Assembly (NCBI GenBank): GCA_963582255.1
Contig: CAUZRD010000009.1
Location: 1-28,002, forward strand
DNA length: 28,002 bases
Direction of reading: 5' to 3'
From: CAUZRD01 sp963582255
GTDB lineage: Bacteria > Pseudomonadota > Alphaproteobacteria > Rhizobiales > TMED25
The number at the start of each line of letters is the position of its first letter. Position 1 is the stretch's first letter. This document shows positions 1 to 7,732 of this stretch, one piece after another. The notes under the pieces were generated by a model that was not told the DNA's origin, ran no database searches, and saw only the letters and a list, made by a program, of their open reading frames with translations. Both the position numbers and the translations under genes were made by a program.

Positions 1-216
1 AAGGTAGGTGATATGGATACAGAACTATTTGGGGAATGGTTCCGCGCCTTTGCCATGAACGCTGGTATTACTCTTCATATCGACAACATCTATGGCGATA
101 ATGCACACCATATTGCCGAATCATGTTTTAAGGCGCTTGCTAGGGCTTTGCGTCAGGCGGTTGCTATCGATCCAGACGCACCCAAGCGTTTGCCATCAAC
201 CAAAGGCGTTCTTTAG
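1..216 (+). CDS. hisB: Imidazoleglycerol-phosphate dehydratase, C-terminal part (cut by window edge)
   Basis: HisB dehydrates imidazole glycerol phosphate in histidine biosynthesis. The reading frame is open from the first base (K-V-G-D then M-D-T-E-L), so the ATG at 13 is internal and the true start lies outside the window. The visible 71 residues carry the HisB C-terminal signature: GDNAHHIAES, with the His-His and Glu that bind manganese in the family, then FKALARALRQA and the terminal PSTKGVL. No hisH or hisA follows, so hisB is the last his gene of this cluster. I see no intrinsic terminator between the stop and the next gene. The family call is firm. Confidence 0.93.
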   Translation, partial: KVGDMDTELFGEWFRAFAMNAGITLHIDNIYGDNAHHIAESCFKALARALRQAVAIDPDAPKRLPSTKGVL

Positions 217-242
217 TCACACATTTCGTCGTTTATCGTGCC

Positions 243-273
243 TTGAGGGTTACACAAGTTCATAGTCTATACT
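243..273 (+). promoter_or_regulatory. Putative promoter upstream of the HlyU-family gene
   Basis: TTGAGG at 243-248 and TATACT at 268-273 are separated by 19 bases, and the -10-like box ends 34 bases before the preferred start at 308. The spacing is at the long end for a sigma70-type promoter. This is a match by eye only. Confidence 0.35.
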
Positions 274-307
274 GCTAAGATAATTCAGAATTCGGATGGA
301 CATTAAT

Positions 308-616
308 ATGTTTGATGCCGTACGGCGATTTTTTCAAAATGCAACGAGTGGGGCAGTGCGTGATGGTATAGCTGTGCGCAGTGCGGCTGAAACCTATAAA
401 GACTTCAAGATACAGCCAGCTCCTCGCAAGCAGGGATCTCAATGGCTTACCGCAGGGCTTATATCAAAGTCAGGGTCAGATGGAGAGCAGGTGTCGGAGT
501 TTGTCCGCTCAGATATGTTCTCATCGAGAGATGATGCTGAGAGCTGTGCAATGGTAAAGGGGCGCCAGATTATTGATGAGCAGGGTGATAGCCTTTTTGA
601 TCGCTCTTCACCCTGA
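308..616 (+). CDS. HlyU family protein (small transcriptional-regulator-like)
   Basis: The 102-residue product matches the small alphaproteobacterial proteins annotated as HlyU family. It has a short variable N-terminus (MFDAVRRFF), the core E-x-Y-K-D-F-K-I-x-P-x-P, then a strand-rich middle, and ends with the diagnostic KGRQIIDEQGDSLFD. HlyU of Vibrio is described as a regulator of toxin genes; whether the alphaproteobacterial relatives bind DNA is not established, and no helix-turn-helix is obvious here. An in-frame ATG at 296 would add four residues, but the purine-rich GGATGGA at 294-300 sits seven bases before the ATG at 308, so the later start is preferred. The gene is monocistronic, with its own promoter candidate and a strong terminator behind it. 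Confidence 0.75.
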   Translation: MFDAVRRFFQNATSGAVRDGIAVRSAAETYKDFKIQPAPRKQGSQWLTAGLISKSGSDGEQVSEFVRSDMFSSRDDAESCAMVKGRQIIDEQGDSLFDRSSP

Positions 617-640
617 TATTTTAGTGCTTCAATCGTGCAT

Positions 641-677
641 CCAATAAAGGCCGGGCGAGTTACCCGGCCTTTATTGG
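641..677. terminator. Bidirectional intrinsic terminator
   Basis: A perfect 15-bp inverted repeat: left arm CCAATAAAGGCCGGG at 641-655, loop 656-662, right arm 663-677. The GC-rich base is flanked by A-rich and T-rich tracts on both sides, so it can work for the HlyU-family gene on the plus strand and for the amidohydrolase on the minus strand, whose stop is at 683. Confidence 0.85.
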
Positions 678-682
678 GTTAG

Positions 683-1783
683 TTAACCTGCCTTTGCCTC
701 ATAATCATTGATGTCTAGCTTCAAAAGCTGCATCGCATTAGTAGTGCAGATTTTTTCCCGGTCATCTTCGCTTAAACCGTCGATCTGATAGACGTGCTCA
801 ACCGGATCATACTCGCCCATATCAAAAGGGTAATCGGTCCCGAGGACGATTTGATCTGTGCCGAATATTTTTATCAAATGCTCGAGTTGCTCAATTGAAA
901 ACACCAATGTATCGACATAGAATTTTTTTAGATATGTGGACGGTTTTTGATGAATTTTCTGCCGACAATCAGGTCGTGCGCCATAGGCGTGATCAATTCG
1001 TGCAAAGTAATGGGTAGTGAACGCGCCACCATGAGAAAGCACAAATTTTAGATTTGGGAAACGCTCCAATACGCCATCGAAAATCAGATAGTGTACGCCA
1101 ACAGTAGTATCGAGCGGATTGCCGATCAAATTCATAAAATGATGGCGAGCCAGTCTTGGACTTAAGAATGAGGATGGATGAATAAGCATCGGCACATCAA
1201 GTTCTTGTGCGGCTTCCCAAAATGGGTCGAGCCTTGGTGTGGAGATCTCTTCAGTCTCACTAACCCGCGCTCCGATCTGAATTCCACCAAACCCTAGCTC
1301 GTTGATGCAGCGTTTGAGCTCGCGGATTGCTAGATCGGTGTCTTGTAACGGTACCGTCCCAAGCCCAACGTGGCGATTTGGAGCCTCCTTTATTTTGGCC
1401 GCTAGCCCGTTATTGACAATCTCCGCTGATTCCGCACCAAGGCTTGGTTCGGCCGCGTAATAAAATTGGCTTGGGCTGCACGAGATGGCGGCCACATCGA
1501 GTTGCATCTTATCCATATCTTTCAGCCGAGTAGGGATGTCGGTGAGCATTGGCAGCCGTTCGGCGTGGTGTTTGTTGCTCTGTTCTCGTGAGACAGGATC
1601 AGCTAGGCGCACTGCGATCAGTGGTTCATCTGGCAAGTGCGGCTTAACCAGATCATCGGCTGCAGGAATGGACATATGGATATGAAAATCGAGTGTCGGT
1701 GTTTTCGGCCGTGGGCGTGTTGATAGATGATCGCGACCTGCGGTTGATCCATAGGGTTTTAAGGGTATGTCGTATTCAGCCAT
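683..1783 (-). CDS. Amidohydrolase 2 / ACMSD-like metal-dependent decarboxylase or hydrolase
   Basis: A 366-residue TIM-barrel amidohydrolase of the aminocarboxymuconate-semialdehyde-decarboxylase-like group, whose members decarboxylate or hydrolyse (often aromatic-derived) carboxylates with one divalent metal. Visible ligand motifs in family order: D-F-H-I-H (H34, H36), L-I-H-P-S (H202), L-S-H-G-G (H251) and G-T-D-Y-P-F (D317). The open frame runs upstream to 1942, inside the neighbouring gene, but the ATG at 1783 has AAGGA eight bases before it and yields a family-typical N-terminus, so I chose it. It lies 49 bases behind the CMD-like gene on the same strand and probably shares its transcript. 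The substrate cannot be read from sequence; a ring-cleavage product or phenolic acid is a guess. Confidence 0.85.
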   Translation of the reverse strand: MAEYDIPLKPYGSTAGRDHLSTRPRPKTPTLDFHIHMSIPAADDLVKPHLPDEPLIAVRLADPVSREQSNKHHAERLPMLTDIPTRLKDMDKMQLDVAAISCSPSQFYYAAEPSLGAESAEIVNNGLAAKIKEAPNRHVGLGTVPLQDTDLAIRELKRCINELGFGGIQIGARVSETEEISTPRLDPFWEAAQELDVPMLIHPSSFLSPRLARHHFMNLIGNPLDTTVGVHYLIFDGVLERFPNLKFVLSHGGAFTTHYFARIDHAYGARPDCRQKIHQKPSTYLKKFYVDTLVFSIEQLEHLIKIFGTDQIVLGTDYPFDMGEYDPVEHVYQIDGLSEDDREKICTTNAMQLLKLDINDYEAKAG

Positions 1784-1832
1784 GACGGTTCCTTCTTGAC
1801 GGTTTGTGATTGGTAGGTGGGCATTAGAAATC

Positions 1833-2240
1833 TTAGCTTTCAATGTGAGAATGCTCGCTTGTTTCTGATTCTTGTTGACGGTCTTGCGCCAGTACTTCGC
1901 GGTATTGTCGATTGGCATGTGCCATGGTTGGCCATCCCGCATACATTCCTACATGGATCATAATTTCGCATATTTCATCGTGACTCATGCCGATTTTACG
2001 TGCGCTGCGATAATGGCTGTGGTTGCCTGATGGGCGAGCGAGTGCGATATTAGCAGCCAGTGTGATGATCTGACGGTCTCTCAACGATAGATGTGGACGC
2101 TGCCAGATCTGACCCCATAAATACCCAAGAGAAAGATCAAACATTTCATCATACGTATCCTCCTGCTCGTGCAGGCTATCCTCTCGACCCATTTTCTCCA
2201 GAATATCTCGTCCCTTTTGCAGCTCTTCCTCGGTGATCAT
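1833..2240 (-). CDS. Carboxymuconolactone decarboxylase (CMD) family protein
   Basis: A 135-residue all-alpha CMD-family protein. The core L-S-L-R-D-R-Q-I-I-T-L-A-A (51-63) and the helix pair around SGNHSHYRSARKIGMSHDEI (71-90), followed by E-I-M-I-H-V-x-M-Y-A-G-W-P, are typical. H74 and H96 are in family positions. There is no C-x-x-C, so it is not an AhpD-type peroxidase. PcaC, the founding member, decarboxylates 4-carboxymuconolactone, but many members are of unknown function, so no pcaC symbol is given. AAGGAG seven bases before the ATG supports the start. First gene of a two-gene unit with the amidohydrolase; such pairings are common in aromatic-degradation loci (general knowledge). Confidence 0.82.
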   Translation of the reverse strand: MITEEELQKGRDILEKMGREDSLHEQEDTYDEMFDLSLGYLWGQIWQRPHLSLRDRQIITLAANIALARPSGNHSHYRSARKIGMSHDEICEIMIHVGMYAGWPTMAHANRQYREVLAQDRQQESETSEHSHIES

Positions 2241-2808
2241 GATGTTCTCCTTTGTGATTAGCAGCGGTAATTTTTAGTCTTGACCAAGGTAATCATGATG
2301 GAGAAGACCCCATGCAACAATGGAGTTAGGAAAACAATATGCTCTAACTTCAGGAATGGAAAGAAAAGGATATTTCTCGCCCATATATGATAGTTACATG
2401 AAATAAAAGATCGCACGTGGAAGCAAACAATTGTTAAGCTAGGCTGCGCTGCGACGTAACCCCAGATCAGATCCATATCCAAGCGATTTCAACTAGTATG
2501 GTTGGAATGATTAAGCTCGCCCTGATCGAGCAAGGGCAGTGTTTTCTGTGAAATAAGCCCACTGACTAAAGGTATATGGCCTGAAAGATCCTAGCAACAA
2601 ATGCGTGGGTTTGGTCAGGCCAGCGCGCGCAGAAAATCTTTGCAGATAGCTCAATAATACGTCAATAAAATCCGAAAGTTAGCTTTCGTTGCAGCGCTTG
2701 ATTTTGTGTCAGATCACGCCCATTCTCTAGCGCAATTACGGCAGGGACTAGATTCATAATGAAACCAGAATCAAGGTATGATACCCACGTTCCGGGACTG
2801 CACGAGAG
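2241..2808. other. 568-bp intergenic region between divergent CMD operon and maf
   Basis: Should hold the promoters for the minus-strand CMD/amidohydrolase pair and for maf. No convincing -35/-10 pair, operator palindrome or terminator was found by eye. Open frames here (for example 2258-2482, minus) have no ribosome binding site or recognisable family. Confidence 0.5.
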
Positions 2809-3444
2809 ATGATGATTGTCCAACCAAAGCTCGTTCTTGCCAGTCGATCTGAGCGCCGATTAGCTCTTCTAGAGCAGGTGGGTGTGAAGCCGGACCTGTT
2901 GCGACCAGTTGATATTAATGAGTCTCCCCACCTGGGTGAGCTGCCACGCGTTTTGGCTCGGCGCCTAGCGCGTGAGAAGGCCGAAGCCGCGCTTAAGCTG
3001 ATCCACGAAGAAGGAGGTCTAGGGGATGTGGTCATCCTTGCGGCTGATACCGTGGTTGCCGTTGGCCGCCGGCCTATCCCCAAGCCCAAACTTCTTGAAG
3101 AAGCTGTTGATGCCTTGCGACTTCTTTCTGGTCGTGGTCATCGGGTTTTCACATCGGTGTGTGTCGTCGGTGCGGGCGGACTTATGCGTGAGCGTACGGT
3201 TGAAGCAAGGGTGCGGTTCAAGCGGCTGTCCCACGATGAAATTGAAAATTATCTTGCAAGCGGTGAGTGGTGCGATAAGGCTGGAGGCTATGCAATACAG
3301 GGACTGGCAGGCGCCTTTGTCGTTCGCATCATCGGGTCTTATACAGCGATTGTTGGGTTACCGCTTTATGAAAGTGTGAATCTTCTTCTCGATGCCGGAT
3401 GCCAAGTACACCACAATTGGCCGATGAATTCTGGTGGTCACTAA
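2809..3444 (+). CDS. maf: Maf family nucleoside triphosphate pyrophosphatase
   Basis: Maf proteins hydrolyse non-canonical or canonical nucleoside triphosphates to monophosphates and are treated as house-cleaning enzymes. The 211-residue product opens with the signature LVLASRSERRLALLEQVG, followed by the D-I-N-E-S segment, the A-D-T-V-V catalytic Asp region around residues 78-82, and the late W-C-D-K-A-G-G-Y-A-I-Q-G motif. The conserved-Arg/Lys segment before the Asp (V-L-A-R-R-L-A-x-E-K-A) is present. The ATG at 2809 is the first in frame after a stop at 2779; a second ATG follows at once, and GAGAG lies directly upstream, so the exact start is uncertain by one codon. In many alphaproteobacteria maf sits between infA and an RNase E/G gene, followed by yacG, an order partly kept here. 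Confidence 0.92.
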   Translation: MMIVQPKLVLASRSERRLALLEQVGVKPDLLRPVDINESPHLGELPRVLARRLAREKAEAALKLIHEEGGLGDVVILAADTVVAVGRRPIPKPKLLEEAVDALRLLSGRGHRVFTSVCVVGAGGLMRERTVEARVRFKRLSHDEIENYLASGEWCDKAGGYAIQGLAGAFVVRIIGSYTAIVGLPLYESVNLLLDAGCQVHHNWPMNSGGH

Positions 3445-3581
3445 AGATGTTTCTGCGCAACTTTGATAGTTGATTGTATATTTAATTTAGCGGACTGGTA
3501 ATTAGTCAACTGGTTTTGTGCATGCTGTCGCAGATTTGCGTTAAACTGATGATAGCAAATACCTCTCATGGAGGCTGATCG

Positions 3582-3992
3582 ATGGTGCCGCGCTGTAGCC
3601 TGCTGGCTGTCCTGATAATTGCCCTGCCCGGTTTTTTTATAAATCCGGCATATGCTGATCCGATAGAGTCGTTGATCTTGGGTCAGAAAAGAATCCTCAA
3701 TGAATTCTGGACTAGTTGGATTTCGTTTCGCGAATATAATGGTCTTCTGGTCTATTTTAGTCATTTGGTCAGTTATCGCTGCGCTATCAAGGAAGTGCGT
3801 TATGGCATCAACAGTGAGGTGGCGCGCGATCTCTATGTGATTCCGCCGTGTGATCCCGATAATCTTTATACGATTCCGCCTAGTACTTTGATCTATAGAA
3901 CGATTCCTCCATCCACCAAGATGATGAGCGTAAAACTCATTTATACCGATGGTGAGGAATCTGAAACGCGTATTTTTAGTGTTCCGCAATGA
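3582..3992 (+). CDS. Small secreted protein of unknown function, overlapping yacG
   Basis: I do not recognise this 136-residue protein. It starts with a clear signal peptide (basic M-V-P-R, hydrophobic core, A-Y-A cleavage site at 23-25), so the mature protein is probably periplasmic. The mature part has two cysteines (C67, C90) that could form a disulfide. Residues 87-113 contain three I-P-P units, two of them as T-I-P-P-S-T ten residues apart, and the end (V-K-L-I-Y-T-D-G-E-E-S-E-T-R) looks like a beta-rich tail. GGAGG seven bases before the ATG supports the start. Its TGA overlaps the yacG ATG as ATGA, so the two are probably translationally coupled. It occupies the slot where many relatives carry RNase E/G. 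Confidence 0.75.
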   Translation: MVPRCSLLAVLIIALPGFFINPAYADPIESLILGQKRILNEFWTSWISFREYNGLLVYFSHLVSYRCAIKEVRYGINSEVARDLYVIPPCDPDNLYTIPPSTLIYRTIPPSTKMMSVKLIYTDGEESETRIFSVPQ

Positions 3993-4201
3993 GTAAAATT
4001 GATGGTAAAATGCCACAAAAAAATAAAAAATCTCCAACCTGTCCAAATTGTAGGCAACCGGCGGGCGGTGAGGATAAGCCTTTTTGCTCGAGGCGTTGTG
4101 CGGAGATAGATCTTGGCCGTTGGTTAAAGGGCGGATACGCCATTGCTGGCGATCCGGTGTTGTCTAATGATGAAATGAATGATGATTCGGAAGAGCATTG
4201 A
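3989..4201 (+). CDS. yacG: DNA gyrase inhibitor / zinc-binding protein YacG
   Basis: YacG is a small zinc protein; the E. coli protein binds GyrB and inhibits gyrase. The 70-residue product has the zinc knuckle C18-x2-C21 and C33-x3-C37 (CPNC and CSRRC), followed by the family motif A-E-I-D-L-G-R-W-L-K-G-G-Y-A-I, and a short acidic tail (D-D-S-E-E-H). Its ATG overlaps the upstream stop as ATGA. Followed by tRNA-Phe, an order seen in many alphaproteobacteria. Confidence 0.92.
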   Translation: MSKIDGKMPQKNKKSPTCPNCRQPAGGEDKPFCSRRCAEIDLGRWLKGGYAIAGDPVLSNDEMNDDSEEH

Positions 4202-4304
4202 GCTGCGCGCTGATGTATGGACTTAAAGCGCGATGTTTCCTATAACGCCGCGGCGTGTGCGTATTGTTGGTATGATTTTTTGCCTCAAGATTAAATTTGA
4301 TTTT

Positions 4305-4380
<76 letters not shown>

Positions 4381-4716
4381 CTTTCCCAGTTTCAGATTAC
4401 CTGCCTCACTGATTTGTAAGCATTTGTTTTGTTTGCAGGTGGTGAGTGATGCACAAAGTAGAGCCAAAAATGGTAATTAAGGGGAAAACGTACCCCACGG
4501 GAATTCAACAAACTTGAAATCACCCAACGTGGTTCAGTGATTTTTAAATCGCCATATAAGACAACTGAACTGGTTACCTAACTCCCACGCCTAATCTGTG
4601 TAACATCCCAAAAACATATAACGTGACACACCCCCAGTGTCCCTGCATGGGGTAGCGCATTAGAGCTCTTTCTGTTTAAGCTATGATATCTGCCGAGGGA
4701 TCAAACGAGGATAAAA
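4381..4716. other. 336-bp non-coding stretch between tRNA-Phe and the cupin gene
   Basis: No gene is supported. A short frame from the ATG at 4449 stops after about 22 codons and matches nothing I know. A -10-like TATGAT at 4682-4687 lies 29 bases before the cupin start, without a good -35. No second copy of the tRNA 3' end was seen in the window. Confidence 0.45.
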
Positions 4717-5121
4717 ATGGATGTTTTTGATCTGAATGAGGAGCAGCATTTCGATAGTGTTAGGCATGTCGAACATATATTGAGTCAGTTTTCCGGTGGT
4801 GATACCACGGTGGCGTGCTGGGAGCCTGACCAAATTAGTCCTAATCACTGCCACCCAGGCGCTACTGAAATCTATTTCTGCTACACTGGCGGCGGGCGTA
4901 TGATCACGCCGCTGCGCGAAGTTGATGTCGTTCCCGGTAGCTTCGTCGTCCATCCACCGGGCGAGGTTCATGAATATGTCAATGGATCTGAGCGCACGCT
5001 TCTGTTCCGGGTACGTATAGGTGATGATCTGGTCTCTCGCCATTTGGGTAATAGGCGCCTTGAGGACTGGGTACAGAAGCCAGAAGATGCTGCCTATTTT
5101 GCTAAAAACCCGGTGGTCTGA
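4717..5121 (+). CDS. Cupin domain protein
   Basis: A 134-residue single-domain cupin. Motif 1 is NHCHPGATE (H44, H46, E51) and motif 2 is P-G-E-V-H (H85), giving the standard three-His-one-Glu metal site. The segment between (Y-F-C-Y-T-G-G-G-R-M) is the typical beta-barrel strand with a glycine turn. Cupins of this size act as dioxygenases, isomerases or sensors; the substrate is not deducible. GAGG five bases before the ATG supports the start. It converges on the MFS gene; a 6-bp hairpin (5166-5180) lies between them but lacks a T run. Confidence 0.82.
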   Translation: MDVFDLNEEQHFDSVRHVEHILSQFSGGDTTVACWEPDQISPNHCHPGATEIYFCYTGGGRMITPLREVDVVPGSFVVHPPGEVHEYVNGSERTLLFRVRIGDDLVSRHLGNRRLEDWVQKPEDAAYFAKNPVV

Positions 5122-5245
5122 GGGAAGAAATCGAAGATTAAGAAGATAAAGAACATTACATCGGGGTCTATTTGATAGACGGATCGAAGAGATCATCCAC
5201 AGCAGGCACAAGTTTGAGATAAAGCCAACCAGAAAAAATAACCCC

Positions 5246-6499
5246 CTATAAGCTATCGATCCGGTCGATGCTCCTCAAATCAGGGAACATACGCGCCCAT
5301 GCCAAGGTTGTGGCGATGGTGACGATGCCGCCGACCACTACCGCGGGGATAGCTGTAATCCATGCAGCCATCAGTCCGGCGCGGAAATCGCCGAGTTCGT
5401 TTGAGGCATTGATTGCAACGGAGCTTACCGCATTTACTCGTCCACGCATCTCATCGGGCGTTGCAATCTGCATGATGGTCTGGCGGACATAAACGCTGAG
5501 CATGTCTGAACCTCCCCATACCGTAAGCATTAGTATTGAAAACCAGAATACTTCCGAACAAGCAAATGCGATGGTAGAAGCGCCAAGAATAAAGGTGGAG
5601 ATGAATAGTGTTGGGCCCATATGGCGCGGAGATGGCATTTGGGTAAGCGCAATGCCGACCAGCAGCCCGCCAACCGCTGGCATGGTACGCATGATACCAA
5701 GGCCCTCTGGTCCCACATGGAGGATGTCTTTGGCAAATACTGGCAATAGCCCCATAATGCCTGAAAATAGCACAGCGATTAGATCGAGCGTGATCGCGCC
5801 CAGCATGATCTTTTTCCGCCATACAAATGAAAAGCCGCCCAGCACTGTTTCAAGGTCGATGCGGTTGGTCGAACGCTTGACGCCGCTGAGCACTATCGGA
5901 ATTGCGGCAAGCCCGGCAATGGCAAAACAGATTGCCACTACTAGATAGACCCACATGCCGATTATCACGATTAGGAAGCCGCCAATCGCCGGGCCCAGCA
6001 TGAAGCCAGCCTTGAGCAGAGAAGAGGAGACCGCCACAGCGGTGGCGAATTGCTCTCGCGGCACTACATTTGCGAGGATTGCATTGACCGTTGGCTGAAA
6101 AAATGTCTTGGCTGAACCATGTGCTACCAGCAGCAAAAAAATCGGCCATACCGCCGCACCTTCTGTCAACGCGTAATATAGGAACAGACCTGAGATTGCG
6201 GCGGCAATGAGATTTGTGATGATGCAAATGCTGCGCCGGTTAAAGCGATCTGCTACCAAGCCTGAAACCAAGAACAGTGCTAACACTGGCAAGAATTGGG
6301 CGAGCCCGACAAGGCCCAGATCGAAAGGATCTCCGGTCAGCTCATAGACCTGCCAGCCAACGGCGACACTAAGCATCTGTAAAGCTGCACTGTTGAAGAT
6401 GCGCATCACGCCAAAGCATAAAAAGTTGGGGTTATGGTAAAGCGAGCCCGGCAGCACGGCCGGCTCGTCAGGTTCTGTCCCGGGAGAAGCCGTCGGCAT
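5246..6499 (-). CDS. MFS transporter of the EntS-like (MFS_3) group
   Basis: A major facilitator with about 12 hydrophobic segments over 417 residues, matching the group that includes the enterobactin exporter EntS. Visible markers: an N-terminal A-x-Q-M-L-S-V-A-V-G-W-Q-V-Y-E-L-T segment, the loop-2/3 motif G-L-V-A-D-R-F-N-R-R, and the C-terminal R-G-R-V-N-A-V-S-S-V (the usual M-R-G-R-V-N-A). These transporters export small molecules by proton antiport; the cargo is unknown. A GTG at 6508 would add three residues, but AAAGAG lies too close to it and at a better distance from the ATG at 6499. No siderophore or antibiotic biosynthesis genes are nearby. Transcribed toward the cupin gene. Confidence 0.85.
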   Translation of the reverse strand: MPTASPGTEPDEPAVLPGSLYHNPNFLCFGVMRIFNSAALQMLSVAVGWQVYELTGDPFDLGLVGLAQFLPVLALFLVSGLVADRFNRRSICIITNLIAAAISGLFLYYALTEGAAVWPIFLLLVAHGSAKTFFQPTVNAILANVVPREQFATAVAVSSSLLKAGFMLGPAIGGFLIVIIGMWVYLVVAICFAIAGLAAIPIVLSGVKRSTNRIDLETVLGGFSFVWRKKIMLGAITLDLIAVLFSGIMGLLPVFAKDILHVGPEGLGIMRTMPAVGGLLVGIALTQMPSPRHMGPTLFISTFILGASTIAFACSEVFWFSILMLTVWGGSDMLSVYVRQTIMQIATPDEMRGRVNAVSSVAINASNELGDFRAGLMAAWITAIPAVVVGGIVTIATTLAWARMFPDLRSIDRIDSL

Positions 6500-6580
6500 T
6501 TTTACCACATCTCTTTTATAACTTGGCTTACGTCTTGAACTTCCACCGTGTCATATGACACCAAACGCGGTGCGCGGCAA

Positions 6581-7258
6581 TCAGACTGAGTTGATAGGGG
6601 CCGCTTGTGCAACTTTGCGATAAACGCCGGGAGAGCCCGGAGCAAACTGGCAAACACCCCATGCAGCGGCTTGACGTAGTTCACCAAAGGTCTGATCTGC
6701 AAGGTTCTGCTCGCCGGCAAACTCATGCATTAGAAAGTGGCGGCTAGTTCCTTCCATGGTCAGATAGCGGCGCAACCGTTTAAGCCCCGGCACCCGAGCG
6801 CAGGCCGAAACATAGGAGGTTTCGAACCAGATGTTGAAGGCTTGAATCTGGTCCAGCGCTACATCAAATCTGTCTATCAACAAAAGCGGCGCGAAGGCTT
6901 TTTTGCAACTCTCAATACCGGAATCGGTGCAGACGGCTACATAGCGCGCCTGATTTTGCATGCGCTCGTTGTGGTATGTGGCGTCGCGGACTTCCCGCAC
7001 CGCCCTCAGTCTCTGATAGGGCTTGTCGTAGAGATCACCCAGCGTTGGCGTTACATAGATGGTGACGTGGGTTTGGGGTGCTGTGGCACCGCTTGGCGGA
7101 CCAATGGTTAGGTCTGTGGCCAGATCAAAGCTTGCTGCCGGGCCGAATCCGATTGCCATACGTGGCGGGAACATCTCTTCTACCAGCCATGGTCGGAACT
7201 CATCAAGATGTTCCGGTGCCAGATCGCAGAACACCGCCAATAGGCCGGTGCCGCACAC
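6581..7258 (-). CDS. Hypothetical protein with two ferredoxin-like (EthD/DUF-type) halves
   Basis: I do not recognise a named family. The 225-residue product appears to be an internal duplication: residues 6-80 (L-A-V-F-C-D-L-A-P-E-H-L-D-E-F-R-P-W) and about 123-195 (L-L-L-I-D-R-F-D-V-A-L-D-Q-I-Q-A-F-N-x-W-F-E-T) both follow a beta-alpha-beta pattern like dimeric alpha/beta-barrel proteins such as EthD. No catalytic motif is evident. No ATG precedes it in frame back to a stop at 7330, so it starts at GTG 7258 (or further inside); the ribosome binding site is weak. The GTG overlaps the stop of a 29-codon frame as TAGTG, hinting at coupled translation. 81 bases upstream of the MFS gene on the same strand, so possibly one operon. 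Confidence 0.6.
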   Translation of the reverse strand: MCGTGLLAVFCDLAPEHLDEFRPWLVEEMFPPRMAIGFGPAASFDLATDLTIGPPSGATAPQTHVTIYVTPTLGDLYDKPYQRLRAVREVRDATYHNERMQNQARYVAVCTDSGIESCKKAFAPLLLIDRFDVALDQIQAFNIWFETSYVSACARVPGLKRLRRYLTMEGTSRHFLMHEFAGEQNLADQTFGELRQAAAWGVCQFAPGSPGVYRKVAQAAPINSV

Positions 7259-7347
7259 TAGTTCTTTAGCCTGGTGTGCTTGGCCACAATCGCACTGGGC
7301 ATAGCATGTCTTAGCTTGGTGACAATCTCAGATAACCATTTAGTCAT
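7258..7347 (-). CDS. Possible 29-codon leader peptide or small protein
   Basis: An ATG frame of 29 codons (starts M-T-K-W-L-S-E-I-V, ends T-R-L-K-N) terminates exactly on the GTG of the next gene, sharing one base (TAGTG). GGTAGCGGAA upstream could serve as a weak ribosome binding site. The peptide is basic and could form an amphipathic helix. Support is positional only; it may be chance. Confidence 0.25.
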   Translation of the reverse strand: MTKWLSEIVTKLRHAMPSAIVAKHTRLKN

Positions 7348-7406
7348 TTCCGCTACCTGCCTTGGTTTCAAAACTGTGTTTAAGTGAAAGCGTGACGCTT
7401 CCATAG

Positions 7407-7710
7407 TCTTGGGTCAATATGTATCCCCACGGGCTAGTAGAATTTGTTGATGCATTTTGTCACGATGATCTGGCGACTGCTCGTGCAATTTGGGAGGGTT
7501 TTTATCTGGTGATTGAGTTTTTTTTACAAGACACCGGGGCTCAATAATGCAGCATTTATCAAACAAGCGCTTCACATGATGGGTATTCTCAACATTTCTG
7601 CGCGTATGCGTGCGCCCCACCCGGCTTTTTCTGAGACTGATCTGCAGGCAATCAGTACGGTTTTGGGCAAGGCTGGTTTGTTGGAATTTTATTGTACTAT
7701 CACTGTTTGA
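7407..7710 (+). pseudogene. Frameshifted C-terminal remnant of a dihydrodipicolinate-synthase (DapA/NAL) family gene
   Basis: Two frames join into one recognisable C-terminus. Frame one (from 7407) reads N-M-Y-P-H-G-L-V-E-F-V-D-A-F through A-T-A-R-A-I-W-E-G-F-Y. Frame two reads Y-K-T-P-G-L-N-N-A-A-F-I-K-Q-A-L-H-M-M-G, then R-M-R-A-P-H-P-A-F-S-E and V-L-G-K-A-G-L-L-E, the usual late pattern of the family (K-x-A-L-x-x-x-G, R-x-P, terminal G-L-L). They meet at the eight-T run at 7518-7525; removing one T restores one frame. The first two thirds of the gene, including the barrel and Schiff-base Lys, are absent, and there is a stop at 7404. A decayed aldolase/synthase-like gene directly before the LLM monooxygenase; a sequencing error in the T run would remove the frameshift but not the truncation. 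Confidence 0.6.
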
Positions 7711-7732
7711 ACGGCGAGGAAAAGGAAACGAG

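Noticed and set aside
2258..2482. 74-codon minus-strand frame upstream of the CMD gene
   Set aside because: No ribosome binding site or domain; more likely part of the promoter region.
3441..4046. A 201-codon minus-strand open frame, longer than the plus-strand gene it overlaps
   Set aside because: The plus-strand gene has a Shine-Dalgarno site, a signal peptide and an ATGA coupling to yacG. The minus frame has no recognisable family and would run antisense to both.
4449..4518. Short frame just after tRNA-Phe considered as an integrase remnant
   Set aside because: Only about 22 codons, no tyrosine-recombinase motif, and no repeat of the tRNA end was found.
4681..5211. A 176-codon minus-strand open frame
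   Set aside because: Antisense to the cupin gene, whose metal motifs are intact; no family match.
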